A stretch of DNA of 64,000 bases, taken from contig NZ_CP035382.1 in NCBI RefSeq assembly GCF_006874705.1, positions 1,178,001 to 1,242,000 on the forward strand. The letters run 5' to 3'. This document shows, piece after piece, positions 1 through 7,989 of the stretch; within the stretch, counting starts at the first letter, position 1, and each line of letters begins with the position of its first letter. The notes below the pieces were generated by a model. The model saw nothing but the letters and a program-made list of their open reading frames with translations. It was not told where the DNA came from and searched no databases. A program made the position numbers and the translations under genes. The stretch comes from Leclercia adecarboxylata. Lineage in GTDB: Bacteria > Pseudomonadota > Gammaproteobacteria > Enterobacterales > Enterobacteriaceae.

Positions 1-533
1 TGGAAATCATTAGCCAGTATGTGATCGCACAGGGTGAAAAGTTAGCCCCCGCCCAACGTAAAGTCGCCGCCCTGCTCAAAGACGTTAATCAGTACGGTAT
101 TACAGAGAGCCGTTACTTTCGGGTGATGATCGGCCTGCTGACCCTCAGCGAGGAGCTGTTTGATTACGCGTTCAAAGGCTATACCGGCAATATCGATTTT
201 ATTGAGCGTGCAAAATTTCATATTGAGAAAAACATCCTCCGCAACCTGACTCTGGACGACATAGCGGCAAAATCCTTCGTCAGCTCCTGCTACCTGAGCC
301 GGGCGTTCAAGAAAATCACCGGCATTGGGTTTTCGAATTATATTGCCATGCGCAAGATCGCTATCGCCAAATCGTTGTTGCAGTTCAGCGATCTGAAGGT
401 AAATACCATTGCGCTGGAGCTGGCCTACCAGGACGCCAACTACTTCTGTCGGATCTTTAAAAAAGAGACCGGCATGGCACCGTCTGATTATCGGAAAATC
501 GTGACATCGGGAGAGGATGAGGCCGTGGCGTAA
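1..533 (+). CDS. AraC-family transcriptional regulator, C-terminal part (5' end outside window)
   Basis: The reading frame is open from base 3, with no stop before it, so the gene begins upstream of the window. The visible part ends in a typical AraC/XylS double helix-turn-helix: a first HTH around LTLDDIAAKSFVSSCYLSRAF and a second ending in the family signature YQDANYFCRIFKKETGMAPSDYR. The preceding segment (GITESRYFRVMIGLLTLSEEL) resembles the linker of PocR-like regulators, which often carry an N-terminal sensory domain that cannot be seen here. It lies just upstream of, and co-oriented with, the SAM synthetase gene, and heads the microcompartment locus. It is therefore the likely activator of that locus (inference). 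The inducer, perhaps 1,2-propanediol, is not shown by the sequence. Confidence 0.88.
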   Translation, partial: EIISQYVIAQGEKLAPAQRKVAALLKDVNQYGITESRYFRVMIGLLTLSEELFDYAFKGYTGNIDFIERAKFHIEKNILRNLTLDDIAAKSFVSSCYLSRAFKKITGIGFSNYIAMRKIAIAKSLLQFSDLKVNTIALELAYQDANYFCRIFKKETGMAPSDYRKIVTSGEDEAVA

Positions 534-651
534 TTTTGCGCTGGCCCGTAAATGAAAACAAAATAGTCCAACAGACCCGCAAGATAGTGTACGCCCCCTT
601 GTCTGGTTGCCCCCTAAGATAGGAATAAAACTTCCAGACAAGTGACTCGCT

Positions 652-1803
652 TTGAACGATTACCTGTTTACCTCCGAATCCGTTGCCGAAGGGCATCCCG
701 ACAAAATGGCCGATCAGATTTCCGACGCCATTCTGGATGCCATTCTCCTGCAGGACCCCTGGGGCAAAGTGGCCTGCGAATGCCTGGTCAAAACCGGCGT
801 CGCTATCGTCGCAGGCGAAATCTCCACCCACGCCACGGTGGATATCGAGCAGATCGTCCGCAACACCATTAAAGAGATTGGCTACGATCATTCCCGGTTG
901 GGCTTCGACGGCAACACCTGTGGCGTCCTGAATATTCTCGGCAAACAGTCCAGCAATATTGCCGACGGTATTCGCAGTCACACCCCGGACGCGTTGGGCG
1001 CAGGCGACCAGGGCATCACCTTCGGTTACGCCTGCGATGAAACCCCGGAACGGATGCCCGCCACGCTGGTTTACGCCCATCGTCTGATGGCGCGCCAGGC
1101 GCAGCTGCGTAAGTCTCAGCGGCTGGCGTTTTTACTTCCCGATGCCAAAAGCCAGGTCACCCTGCGCTATCAGGATAACCTGGTGCATTCGGTGGATACT
1201 GTGGTTGTGTCCACCCAGCACAGCCCGGATATTTCGCTGGCGACACTGCGTGAAGCCGTTATCGAAGAGATCATCAAACCGGTCATGCCGTCACACTGGC
1301 TCACGCCCCATACCCGCTTTCTGGTCAATCCGGCAGGCGCTTTTGTGATTGGCGGCCCGGTGGGCGATTGTGGGTTAACCGGGCGCAAAATCATTGTCGA
1401 TACCTATGGCGGAGCAGCCTGCCACGGCGGTGGCGCATTTTCCGGTAAAGACCCCTCAAAGGTCGATCGTTCCGCAGCCTACGCCGCTCGCTATGTGGCG
1501 AATAATATTGTCGCTGCCGGCCTTGCGTCGCGCTGCGAAGTGCAGCTGGGATGGGCTATTGGCCTCCCCCGCCCCGTTTCCGTCAGGATCAACACCTTTG
1601 GCACACAAGTCGTGTCAACAGAGGCGTTGCAGCAGGCGGTTAACCGCCATTTTGATCTCAGCGTCTACGGCATCATCAGCATGCTCGACCTGCTGGTCCC
1701 CCGCTATCGTAAAACGGCCTGCTACGGCCACTTTGGTCGCGACAGCTTTCCGTGGGAACGCACGGATAAAGCGGCGCTATTACGCGAAGACGTTGGCCGT
1801 TAA
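652..1803 (+). CDS. metK: S-adenosylmethionine synthetase paralogue of the GRE microcompartment locus
   Basis: It makes SAM from methionine and ATP. The 383-residue product is close to the length of housekeeping MetK (384). Seen motifs are [18 protein letters not shown] near the N-terminus, [18 protein letters not shown] in the middle, and the phosphate-binding [19 protein letters not shown] towards the C-terminus, so it looks catalytically intact. An in-frame stop at 643-645 forces the start to TTG at 652, and no strong ribosome binding site is visible nearby, suggesting low or coupled expression. It lies between the AraC-type regulator and a shell gene. Its presence here fits local SAM supply for the radical-SAM activase, and MetK homologues are reported in GRM3-type loci. 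The genome's main metK should lie elsewhere (inference). Confidence 0.92.
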   Translation: MNDYLFTSESVAEGHPDKMADQISDAILDAILLQDPWGKVACECLVKTGVAIVAGEISTHATVDIEQIVRNTIKEIGYDHSRLGFDGNTCGVLNILGKQSSNIADGIRSHTPDALGAGDQGITFGYACDETPERMPATLVYAHRLMARQAQLRKSQRLAFLLPDAKSQVTLRYQDNLVHSVDTVVVSTQHSPDISLATLREAVIEEIIKPVMPSHWLTPHTRFLVNPAGAFVIGGPVGDCGLTGRKIIVDTYGGAACHGGGAFSGKDPSKVDRSAAYAARYVANNIVAAGLASRCEVQLGWAIGLPRPVSVRINTFGTQVVSTEALQQAVNRHFDLSVYGIISMLDLLVPRYRKTACYGHFGRDSFPWERTDKAALLREDVGR

Positions 1804-1850
1804 GCCGACGCGCGCGCAGCATAATGTGAATTTTTCTACAGGAGAAGTAT

Positions 1851-2324
1851 ATGTCCGGGCAAAGTTTAGGCTTGATCGAAACCGTCGGAATGGCTGCGGC
1901 GGTGGAAGCCGCGGATGCCGCCATGAAATCCGCTAACGTCAGCCTGGTGGGCTATGAGTTAACCAAAGGCGGCGGGATGGTCACGGTGAAGCTGGAAGGG
2001 GAAATTGGGGCGATAAACGCCGCCGTGGCGGCTGCCATCAGCGCAGCGGGCCGGGTGGGTAGCGTATACGCCCACAAGGTCATTGCCCGCACCGCGCAGC
2101 ATATTGAGCATATTATTCACTCGACAGAGACGGTCGGCATCGTGCGGCCTGAACCTGAAACGCCAGCGCCTGCTGTCACCCATCAGACTGAAGAAACGCC
2201 AGTGCAGACTATCCCGCTAATCAATATTGATACCTCCAACGATGCATCCTGCATGGACCTTGCTGAAGAAACACCGCACGATCCCGTGAAGAAAGGGCCG
2301 CGTCCGGGGCCGAAGAAAAAATAA
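1851..2324 (+). CDS. BMC-H shell protein with a long C-terminal tail (PduK-like)
   Basis: Residues 1-90 are one BMC domain, starting SLGLIETVGMAAAVEAADAA and containing the typical NVSLVGYE and EGEIGAINAAVAAA segments. It would form a hexameric tile of the microcompartment facet. Residues 91-157 form a low-complexity tail rich in Pro, Thr and Glu, ending in the basic stretch KKGPRPGPKKK. A tail on a BMC-H domain recalls PduK, although the sequence of the tail differs and it has only one Cys. The start ATG is preceded by a good Shine-Dalgarno (acaggagaa, 5-6 bases away). It is 47 bases downstream of the SAM synthetase gene and ends just before a bidirectional terminator. What the basic tail binds is unknown. 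Confidence 0.93.
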   Translation: MSGQSLGLIETVGMAAAVEAADAAMKSANVSLVGYELTKGGGMVTVKLEGEIGAINAAVAAAISAAGRVGSVYAHKVIARTAQHIEHIIHSTETVGIVRPEPETPAPAVTHQTEETPVQTIPLINIDTSNDASCMDLAEETPHDPVKKGPRPGPKKK

Positions 2325-2342
2325 CGCTATCGGGAGTAAAAC

Positions 2343-2378
2343 AAAAAAGCCAGCGGGTTACCCCGCTGGCTTTTTTTC
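2343..2378. terminator. Bidirectional rho-independent terminator
   Basis: A perfect 8-bp stem (GCCAGCGG/CCGCTGGC, 2349-2370) is flanked by an A-run on the left and seven T on the right, so it can terminate transcription in both directions. It separates the plus-strand metK/shell genes from the end of the long minus-strand operon, which converge here. Confidence 0.9.
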
Positions 2379-2390
2379 TCTCTCAAGGCA

Positions 2391-3296
2391 TTACATGAGC
2401 GGAATCAGCGTGAACAGCCCGATAGTCGCCAGCAGGTTAACCGCTGTTGTCATTATGGCAATGGCCATTGCCGGCGGATCAATATGGGTATCACCATGAA
2501 CCAGAAAGATACGCGACATCAGTTCGCCTAACAGCGCGCAAATAATACCGACAATTCCCGCCCATAGCAGGCTGCCGGACAGCACCGCCACCAGCGCGGC
2601 GGGCAGCGCGATGTGGTGCGACACGGGCACCTGGGTATTGAAATGCAAAAAGATCAGTGAAAACGCAGAAATGCCGAACGCCAGCAGCGCGCCGTTGCCA
2701 CCGAACTTGAGCCCTAAAAATCCGGCCATCAGGCCGATCCCCAGCCCCAGCACTGAGAGCTGCGGAATGCGACTATGATAAGGCATCCAGCATTTATCCT
2801 GCGGCGGGTAGCAGTGGCGGATCCCCTGCTCCGGCTTGCCAAACAGGCCTGTTTTTCCGAACACCAGTCGGCTAATCACCCCGGAGATCACCACCGTTAG
2901 CGCCACGGTATCGGTCCAGGCATTACCGGACGGGAACGCTGGGATCTGGTTGAGCACCCAGGCAATGACATAGCCCCCCGCCCCGAAAATCCCACCCACC
3001 AGCAGCACATCATAGGCCGCCAGCCCGCTCAGCCCGGCGGTGATATCGCGTCCCGAGCCCAGTTTGCCTCTCTTTGCCGCGTACGCCGTCGCCGCCACGC
3101 CCGCAGCAAATCCGCCGGTATGCGGCCCAAACAGCCCAAACGGGAAGGTAATAAAATCTGACGGTGCGCCGGTAATAATTTGCACGACCGCCATGGCGAT
3201 CACCAGCAGTCCAACAAATTCAAACGCCGCCAGCGCGCCAATCGCCGCGCCGAATATGCCGCCGCCAAAGGCAACGAGAATATCTAAGCTATTCAT
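2391..3296 (-). CDS. Polytopic membrane protein of the GRE microcompartment locus, unknown function
   Basis: I do not recognise the family with confidence. The 301-residue product is strongly hydrophobic, with about eight predicted membrane segments, many glycine-rich (for example FGGGIFGAAIGALAAFEFVG at the N-terminus and LPAALVAVLSGSLLWAGIVG near the C-terminus). A polar loop in the middle (KPEQGIRHCYPPQDKCWMPY) carries two Cys, a His and several aromatic residues. The start chosen is ATG at 3296, preceded by gaggtgag; an in-frame GTG lies three codons upstream. It is the last gene of the minus-strand microcompartment operon, 154 bases after the activase. Position suggests a transporter or facilitator for the diol or for the acid/alcohol products, but nothing in the sequence proves it. 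Confidence 0.75.
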   Translation of the reverse strand: MNSLDILVAFGGGIFGAAIGALAAFEFVGLLVIAMAVVQIITGAPSDFITFPFGLFGPHTGGFAAGVAATAYAAKRGKLGSGRDITAGLSGLAAYDVLLVGGIFGAGGYVIAWVLNQIPAFPSGNAWTDTVALTVVISGVISRLVFGKTGLFGKPEQGIRHCYPPQDKCWMPYHSRIPQLSVLGLGIGLMAGFLGLKFGGNGALLAFGISAFSLIFLHFNTQVPVSHHIALPAALVAVLSGSLLWAGIVGIICALLGELMSRIFLVHGDTHIDPPAMAIAIMTTAVNLLATIGLFTLIPLM

Positions 3297-3450
3297 ATAG
3301 CTCACCTCTGTAATGGGATTAAAGTAAAGGACAACGTCAATGAAATGCAGAATGCAGAATGGCTCCGGGTATATTTATAATTAAAATAAGATGTATTGAA
3401 AAAATAAAAAAGCGCAGCATTATTGTGCCGCGCCATAATAACTCAGTTAA

Positions 3451-4368
3451 TTAACCACCGATGTGACAGTTAAAACCTGATGATTCAACCGTCGCTTTTA
3501 AAGTTGCCATGCTGGCTTCAGCAATACTTTTCGCCTCGCTCAGCGGATATTGCCGACCCAATAAATTATATTTATTTTCACCAAAGCTGTGATAAGGCAA
3601 CAGGTGTATGGTATCGACATTTTGCATTAAGCGAGCAAATTCAGCGATATTATGAATCTCCTGCGGATTGTCGTTCACGCCGGGGATCACCGGAATACGC
3701 ACCACCACTTTGGTTAAAAATGAAATGCGCAGCAGGTTTTCCAGAATCACGCTGTTATTCACACCGGTGTTACGCTGATGAACTTCGGGATCAATCGCTT
3801 TGATATCGGTAAGTGCCAGATCCACGTAGGGAAACACTGCGTCAATCACGGCTTTAGTGGTGAAACCGGTGGTTTCAATGGCGGTATGCCAGCCCTTCGC
3901 CTTACAGGCTTTCAGCAGCTCGCGGGCAAATTCAGGCTGCGCCAGGGGTTCGCCGCCAGACAGGGTAATGCCCCCGCCGGAACGACGGTACAAGTTCTCT
4001 TCTTTTTCCAGCTCGCGCATGACTGCCGCTACCGACATCCGCTTGCCTTTCATTTCCAGCGCGCGGGTCGGGCAGACATCGGTACATTTCCCGCACTGGA
4101 TACAGCGGTCACGATCGATAAACCAGCTATTGCTGGTTGACAATGCCTGTTGCGGACAGACATCAATACATTTTCCACAGCGAATACAATCGTTCTTTTT
4201 AAATAACAGCTCTGGCTGCGGACGTTGTGATTCAGGATTACTACACCATTTGCAGGAAAGCGGGCAACCTTTAAAAAAAGGGATGGTGCGAATGCCCGGC
4301 CCATCATGCAAAGAATAGCGTTGAATATTAAAAATGACGCCTTCGGTTTCGTACTCAACTTTATTCAT
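3451..4368 (-). CDS. Glycyl radical enzyme activating enzyme (radical SAM)
   Basis: It generates the glycyl radical on the neighbouring dehydratase by reductive cleavage of SAM. The 305-residue protein has the radical-SAM CxxxCxxC motif in GCPLSCKWCSNPES (about residues 35-45), followed by two ferredoxin-like 4Fe-4S motifs (CIRCGKCIDVCP and CIQCGKCTDVCP), the normal layout for activases of the diol dehydratase/choline lyase class. The SGGEP motif that helps bind SAM is present (ITLSGGEPLAQP). It lies 111 bases downstream of the dehydratase gene on the same strand and is almost certainly co-transcribed. The SAM it consumes could come from the metK paralogue in this locus. Confidence 0.95.
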   Translation of the reverse strand: MNKVEYETEGVIFNIQRYSLHDGPGIRTIPFFKGCPLSCKWCSNPESQRPQPELLFKKNDCIRCGKCIDVCPQQALSTSNSWFIDRDRCIQCGKCTDVCPTRALEMKGKRMSVAAVMRELEKEENLYRRSGGGITLSGGEPLAQPEFARELLKACKAKGWHTAIETTGFTTKAVIDAVFPYVDLALTDIKAIDPEVHQRNTGVNNSVILENLLRISFLTKVVVRIPVIPGVNDNPQEIHNIAEFARLMQNVDTIHLLPYHSFGENKYNLLGRQYPLSEAKSIAEASMATLKATVESSGFNCHIGG

Positions 4369-4479
4369 AACATCACTCTATAGTAGCCAGTTAAATTACC
4401 CTTACAGGTAAAATAAAAACCAGACGGTGTAACAATGAATAATAGCGGGCCAGAGGAAACTCCCTGGCCCGTATGTTAT

Positions 4480-7032
4480 TTACGACAGTTGCTGCTCCGT
4501 ACGGCTAATGATGTCGTCCTGCACCTCTTTCGCCAGCACGACCCACTGAGCGCTGTAACCTGCCACACGCACCACAAGATCCTGATGCTGCTCAGGGTTT
4601 TTCTGCGCTTCAATCAGGGTGTTGCGATCGATCACGTTGAACTGGACGTGCATCCCTTTCTTATCGAAGTAGTTACGCACCAGGCCGCTAAAGTTACGCA
4701 GACCATTCTCGCCAGCCAGTGAAGACGGCAGGAATTTCTGGTTGTAGAGCGTGCCGTTGGAGGCAATAAAGTGGTCAAGCTTGGCCACCGAATTGGCTGC
4801 GGCGGTTGGGCCGAGAGTATCTTTACCCTGACGTGGTGACACGCCATCGGCCAGCGGCTCTTTCGCCAGTCGGCCATCCGGCAGCGCGGCAACGTCTTTC
4901 CCAAACAGCACGTTCGCGGACACCGGGTAGATACCGGCCTGGAACTGGCCGCCACGCGGGTTGGTGTATTTCTCCACTTCCTGGCAGTAGATCAGGGCAC
5001 ATCGGCGGGCCACTAAATCCACGTCGTCGATATCGTTGCCGAAGCATGGGGTATTTTCCAGGATACGGCGGATTTCTTCATGACGGGACAGGTTGCCGGA
5101 TTGTGCCGCAGCCGCATTGTCGGATGTCAGCTGACGATAGACTTCGTTTTTAATCGCCGTCGGATCCAGCGCGCCATGCTGCTCAATGATGCGTTTCACC
5201 ACCTCGTAGATGTCCTGCTCATTAAGCGAGGATTTCGCCGCCGGAGTGTGCGGGTTAGCACCTACCGGGTACCCGAAGTTATTCTCCAGCGCGCTTTTCA
5301 GCTCGCTCAGGGAGAGCTTGCGATCTTCGAACACCTGCTTCTGGATGGCGTAGACGGAGTCGCCAGTGTCAGCAACGCCGAACGCCTGCGGGCCAGTGAA
5401 GTTGTAGATAGCGCCACCTTCCTGCAAGGATTTACCGCGACCGATACAATCGTCTACCAGAGCAGAGAGGAACGGCAGCGGGCAGCGTTCTCCGTGGGCG
5501 ATATCCACGCTGTTACAGGCTTCAACCAGTTGATGAACGAAGTGCGCCATCTGTTTCTGAAACGCACTGTAGAAATCATCCATACCGGTGTACTGCGTAA
5601 GTTCACCCGTTACCGGACCCAGCTGTTTGCTACCGACGCGGCCGTTGTTAAGGGTAATTTCCAGCACTTTTGCCACGTTAAAGAACGCCGCGTCATGCCA
5701 GCCTTCGGTGCGGTGCGGTGCCTGCGGCTCCACACAACCGATGATGCAGTAATCACGCGCGTCACGCAGCGATACGCCACGGTTTTGCAGCGCCGGGATA
5801 ATCACTTCATCGTTGTACATCGCCGGCACGCCAAGGCCCATGCGCACCAGTTCGCAAGCGCGATAGAGAAAAGCGTCCGGGGTGCCCTGCCATACGCGGA
5901 TGGAGAAAGACGGCTGCGGCAGACGTACGTGTGCGGTCGCTTCCATACACATGTAGCTCAGATCGTTGGTCGCGTCGCGCCCGTCTTCGGTCTGGCCGCC
6001 ACAGCACAGGTTCTGGAACACGGCATACCCGGCGAACGCCTGGGCAGACACTTCGTCACGGGTTTTGTTAATGTCGTTGAGTTTGATCCAGCAGCAATCG
6101 ACCAGCTCCTGCGCGAATTCGCGGGAGATGGACTTGTCCGCCGCCAGATACGGATACATATACTGGTCGAAACGGCCCGGGGAGATAGAGTGACCGCTGG
6201 ATTCGATCTGCAACATGCTCTGGATGAACCAGAAGGTCTGGCACGCTTCCCAGAACGTGGTCGCACCGTATTCCGGTACGCGGGTACAGTTCTGCGCGAT
6301 TTGCTCCAGCTCGCGTTTACGGGTCGGGTTGCTTTCCAGCTGCGCCAGGCGGGATGCTTCTTCCGCATATCGATGGGCAAAACGGATCGCCGCGTTATAG
6401 CTTATCAATACCGCGTTATAGAACTGCTCTTTCTTGATATAACCAGGTTCGGTGCGGTCCAGCGCGTCGAGAGCGCGGGTCACCTCGTTAATGATGCCGC
6501 GAAAACCGATTTTCAGCACCTTACCGTAGTCAACGCTAACGTGGCCGACACCGCCGAAGAAGTAGTTGCCTACGGTGAACACGCCGCTCGCCATACTCTC
6601 TTTGGTGCTGTCCGACATGTAAGAGGCGGCCAGAGAACTGGTGGTTTTACCCGGCCAGTATTTGAACGCTTCATGCAGCTCCTGAGCGGTCTTTTTCGAG
6701 ATAATGAACGGGTCGGCGATGCGGTGCTCCATCGTCCCGAACTCTTTCTCTACCCAGTCGTAAGAGAATTCCGGGCAGATTTCAGTCGAGCGTGGATTAA
6801 TGGTTACTGCGCCCACGATTAATTCGTCCGGGCGAATCGTCACTGGCAATTCATTAAAAATTTTTTCTACAACTTTCGCACGCCGCATAATGGCTGGCAG
6901 TTGTTCAGTCTCTTTATAGGCCTGTGTTGCCAGCACAGCGCGCTCTGATTCCACATACGGTTTCGCCGTCAGAATCATATTTTTCAGTCGTACAACACGA
7001 TCGGTCGGATTAGAAAAGCCTTTCTCTAACAT
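4480..7032 (-). CDS. B12-independent glycyl radical diol dehydratase (1,2-propanediol dehydratase)
   Basis: The 850-residue protein is a full-length member of the pyruvate formate-lyase superfamily. The catalytic pair is in the loop IIGCVEPQ (Cys433, Glu435) and the radical glycine is Gly825 in RVAGYSAQ, 26 residues from the C-terminus. The text after the active-site loop (TEGWHDAAFFNVAKVLEITL) matches the glycerol/propanediol dehydratase branch better than choline lyase, as I recall those families. With PduL, acylate kinase, aldehyde and alcohol dehydrogenases nearby, the expected reaction is 1,2-propanediol to propanal plus water, inside the shell. A choline or glycerol substrate cannot be excluded from sequence alone. 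ATG at 7032 is preceded by a cgggag ribosome binding site. The enzyme is expected to be oxygen-sensitive and used anaerobically. Confidence 0.93.
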   Translation of the reverse strand: MLEKGFSNPTDRVVRLKNMILTAKPYVESERAVLATQAYKETEQLPAIMRRAKVVEKIFNELPVTIRPDELIVGAVTINPRSTEICPEFSYDWVEKEFGTMEHRIADPFIISKKTAQELHEAFKYWPGKTTSSLAASYMSDSTKESMASGVFTVGNYFFGGVGHVSVDYGKVLKIGFRGIINEVTRALDALDRTEPGYIKKEQFYNAVLISYNAAIRFAHRYAEEASRLAQLESNPTRKRELEQIAQNCTRVPEYGATTFWEACQTFWFIQSMLQIESSGHSISPGRFDQYMYPYLAADKSISREFAQELVDCCWIKLNDINKTRDEVSAQAFAGYAVFQNLCCGGQTEDGRDATNDLSYMCMEATAHVRLPQPSFSIRVWQGTPDAFLYRACELVRMGLGVPAMYNDEVIIPALQNRGVSLRDARDYCIIGCVEPQAPHRTEGWHDAAFFNVAKVLEITLNNGRVGSKQLGPVTGELTQYTGMDDFYSAFQKQMAHFVHQLVEACNSVDIAHGERCPLPFLSALVDDCIGRGKSLQEGGAIYNFTGPQAFGVADTGDSVYAIQKQVFEDRKLSLSELKSALENNFGYPVGANPHTPAAKSSLNEQDIYEVVKRIIEQHGALDPTAIKNEVYRQLTSDNAAAAQSGNLSRHEEIRRILENTPCFGNDIDDVDLVARRCALIYCQEVEKYTNPRGGQFQAGIYPVSANVLFGKDVAALPDGRLAKEPLADGVSPRQGKDTLGPTAAANSVAKLDHFIASNGTLYNQKFLPSSLAGENGLRNFSGLVRNYFDKKGMHVQFNVIDRNTLIEAQKNPEQHQDLVVRVAGYSAQWVVLAKEVQDDIISRTEQQLS

Positions 7033-7080
7033 ATAAAACTCCCGAATATATTTTGATAACCTTGCGGCGGTGCCGGGGTA

Positions 7081-7656
7081 TTAATGAATAATGCTGATAC
7101 CTGTCTGTGTAATAAAGTGACGTAATATTGCCGGATGCCCCATCCAGGTGGCCGCCGTAATGAGGTTGCCATCAACGACGGCCTCATCATCCGCAGCAGT
7201 GACCCACAGGCCACCCGCCATCTCCACTTCCGGTTGCACCGTAAAATAGCCTGTCAATTTCCTGTCTTTTATTACCCCCGCAGCGGCCAGAATTTGTGGG
7301 CCATGACAAATTGCGGCAACAGGTAATGAGAAATTCATTGCGTAGTGCATAATATTCAGGACCGATTTATTTAATCGCAGGTATTCCGGTGAACGCCCGC
7401 CTGAAATATACACACCGCTATATTCCTGTAACTTTATTTCGTCAAATGATGCGGTTAATCTAAAAAGGTGTCCGGGTTTTTCAGTGTAGGTTTGGTCACC
7501 TTCAAAATCATGAATCGCGGTTTTAATAAACTCGCCGGTTCGTTTACCCGGACATACAACATCCACTCTGAAACCTAACATGCTTAATGCCTGCCATGGC
7601 ACCATGACTTCATAGTCTTCAGAGAAATCGCCTGCGATAAGTAATATCTTTTTCAT
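7081..7656 (-). CDS. DJ-1/PfpI family protein of the microcompartment locus
   Basis: The 191-residue product is a class I glutamine amidotransferase-like protein of the DJ-1/PfpI family. It contains the nucleophile elbow AAICHGPQILAAAGV, with the expected reactive Cys followed by His, and the early GDFSEDYE segment carrying the conserved acid. Relatives include peptidases, chaperones and glyoxalase III-type deglycases. The start is placed at ATG 7656, because the longer open frame overlaps the real grpU gene. It lies between grpU and the dehydratase in one transcription unit. A role in dealing with reactive aldehydes released from the compartment is plausible but is inference. It is not part of the classical B12-dependent pdu operon. 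Confidence 0.85.
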   Translation of the reverse strand: MKKILLIAGDFSEDYEVMVPWQALSMLGFRVDVVCPGKRTGEFIKTAIHDFEGDQTYTEKPGHLFRLTASFDEIKLQEYSGVYISGGRSPEYLRLNKSVLNIMHYAMNFSLPVAAICHGPQILAAAGVIKDRKLTGYFTVQPEVEMAGGLWVTAADDEAVVDGNLITAATWMGHPAILRHFITQTGISIIH

Positions 7657-7666
7657 AAGCGAACTC

Positions 7667-7966
7667 TCAAAACTGGTTATCGTCTTCCTCAATGATTCGC
7701 ATGGCTTCATGCACCGCCGCGACTTCGCCGAAAATGGCCAGGGTGGTGACGTGCTGGGGGCAACTGCCAAAGATTTCCGATACCACCACACTGGCGCTTT
7801 TGCTGGCCACATCGGCATAAAAATAGAGATCCGGAACCGGCAGCATTAACAATCCAATGGCGTCAATGCGAATCAACTCCAGACGCGAACGAAACTCCCC
7901 GGGCATGCGCCGCTTCAACATGGCCAGGATCTCCGGGGTCGGCGCGTTTATGATCCGTTTTTTCAT
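7667..7966 (-). CDS. grpU: GrpU-like permuted BMC shell protein with candidate Fe-S site
   Basis: This 99-residue protein aligns by eye with circularly permuted PduU/EutS-type BMC proteins (DAIGLLMLPVP, YADVASKSASVVVSEIF, LAIFGEVAAVHEAM). It carries a GSCPQ motif, with Cys69 the only Cys in the protein. GrpU of Pectobacterium was described as a glycyl-radical-type shell protein that binds an iron-sulfur cluster through a Cys in a motif of this kind, so the same is likely here. In the hexamer the Cys residues would line the centre of the tile, where a cluster could relay electrons or sense oxygen. The ATG at 7966 is chosen over GTG at 7984 because an aaggg ribosome binding site precedes it. 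Confidence 0.85.
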   Translation of the reverse strand: MKKRIINAPTPEILAMLKRRMPGEFRSRLELIRIDAIGLLMLPVPDLYFYADVASKSASVVVSEIFGSCPQHVTTLAIFGEVAAVHEAMRIIEEDDNQF

Positions 7967-7989
7967 CTTTGCGTTACCCTTCACGATGG

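Noticed and set aside
5080..6822. 580-codon plus-strand frame opposite the GRE gene
   Set aside because: It is an antisense shadow of a GC-rich coding region; the opposite strand has full glycyl radical enzyme motifs.
4480..7032. Choline trimethylamine-lyase (CutC) assignment for the GRE
   Set aside because: The active-site surroundings look like diol dehydratases, and the locus has GrpU, PduL and MetK rather than a cut-type gene set. Kept only as an alternative.
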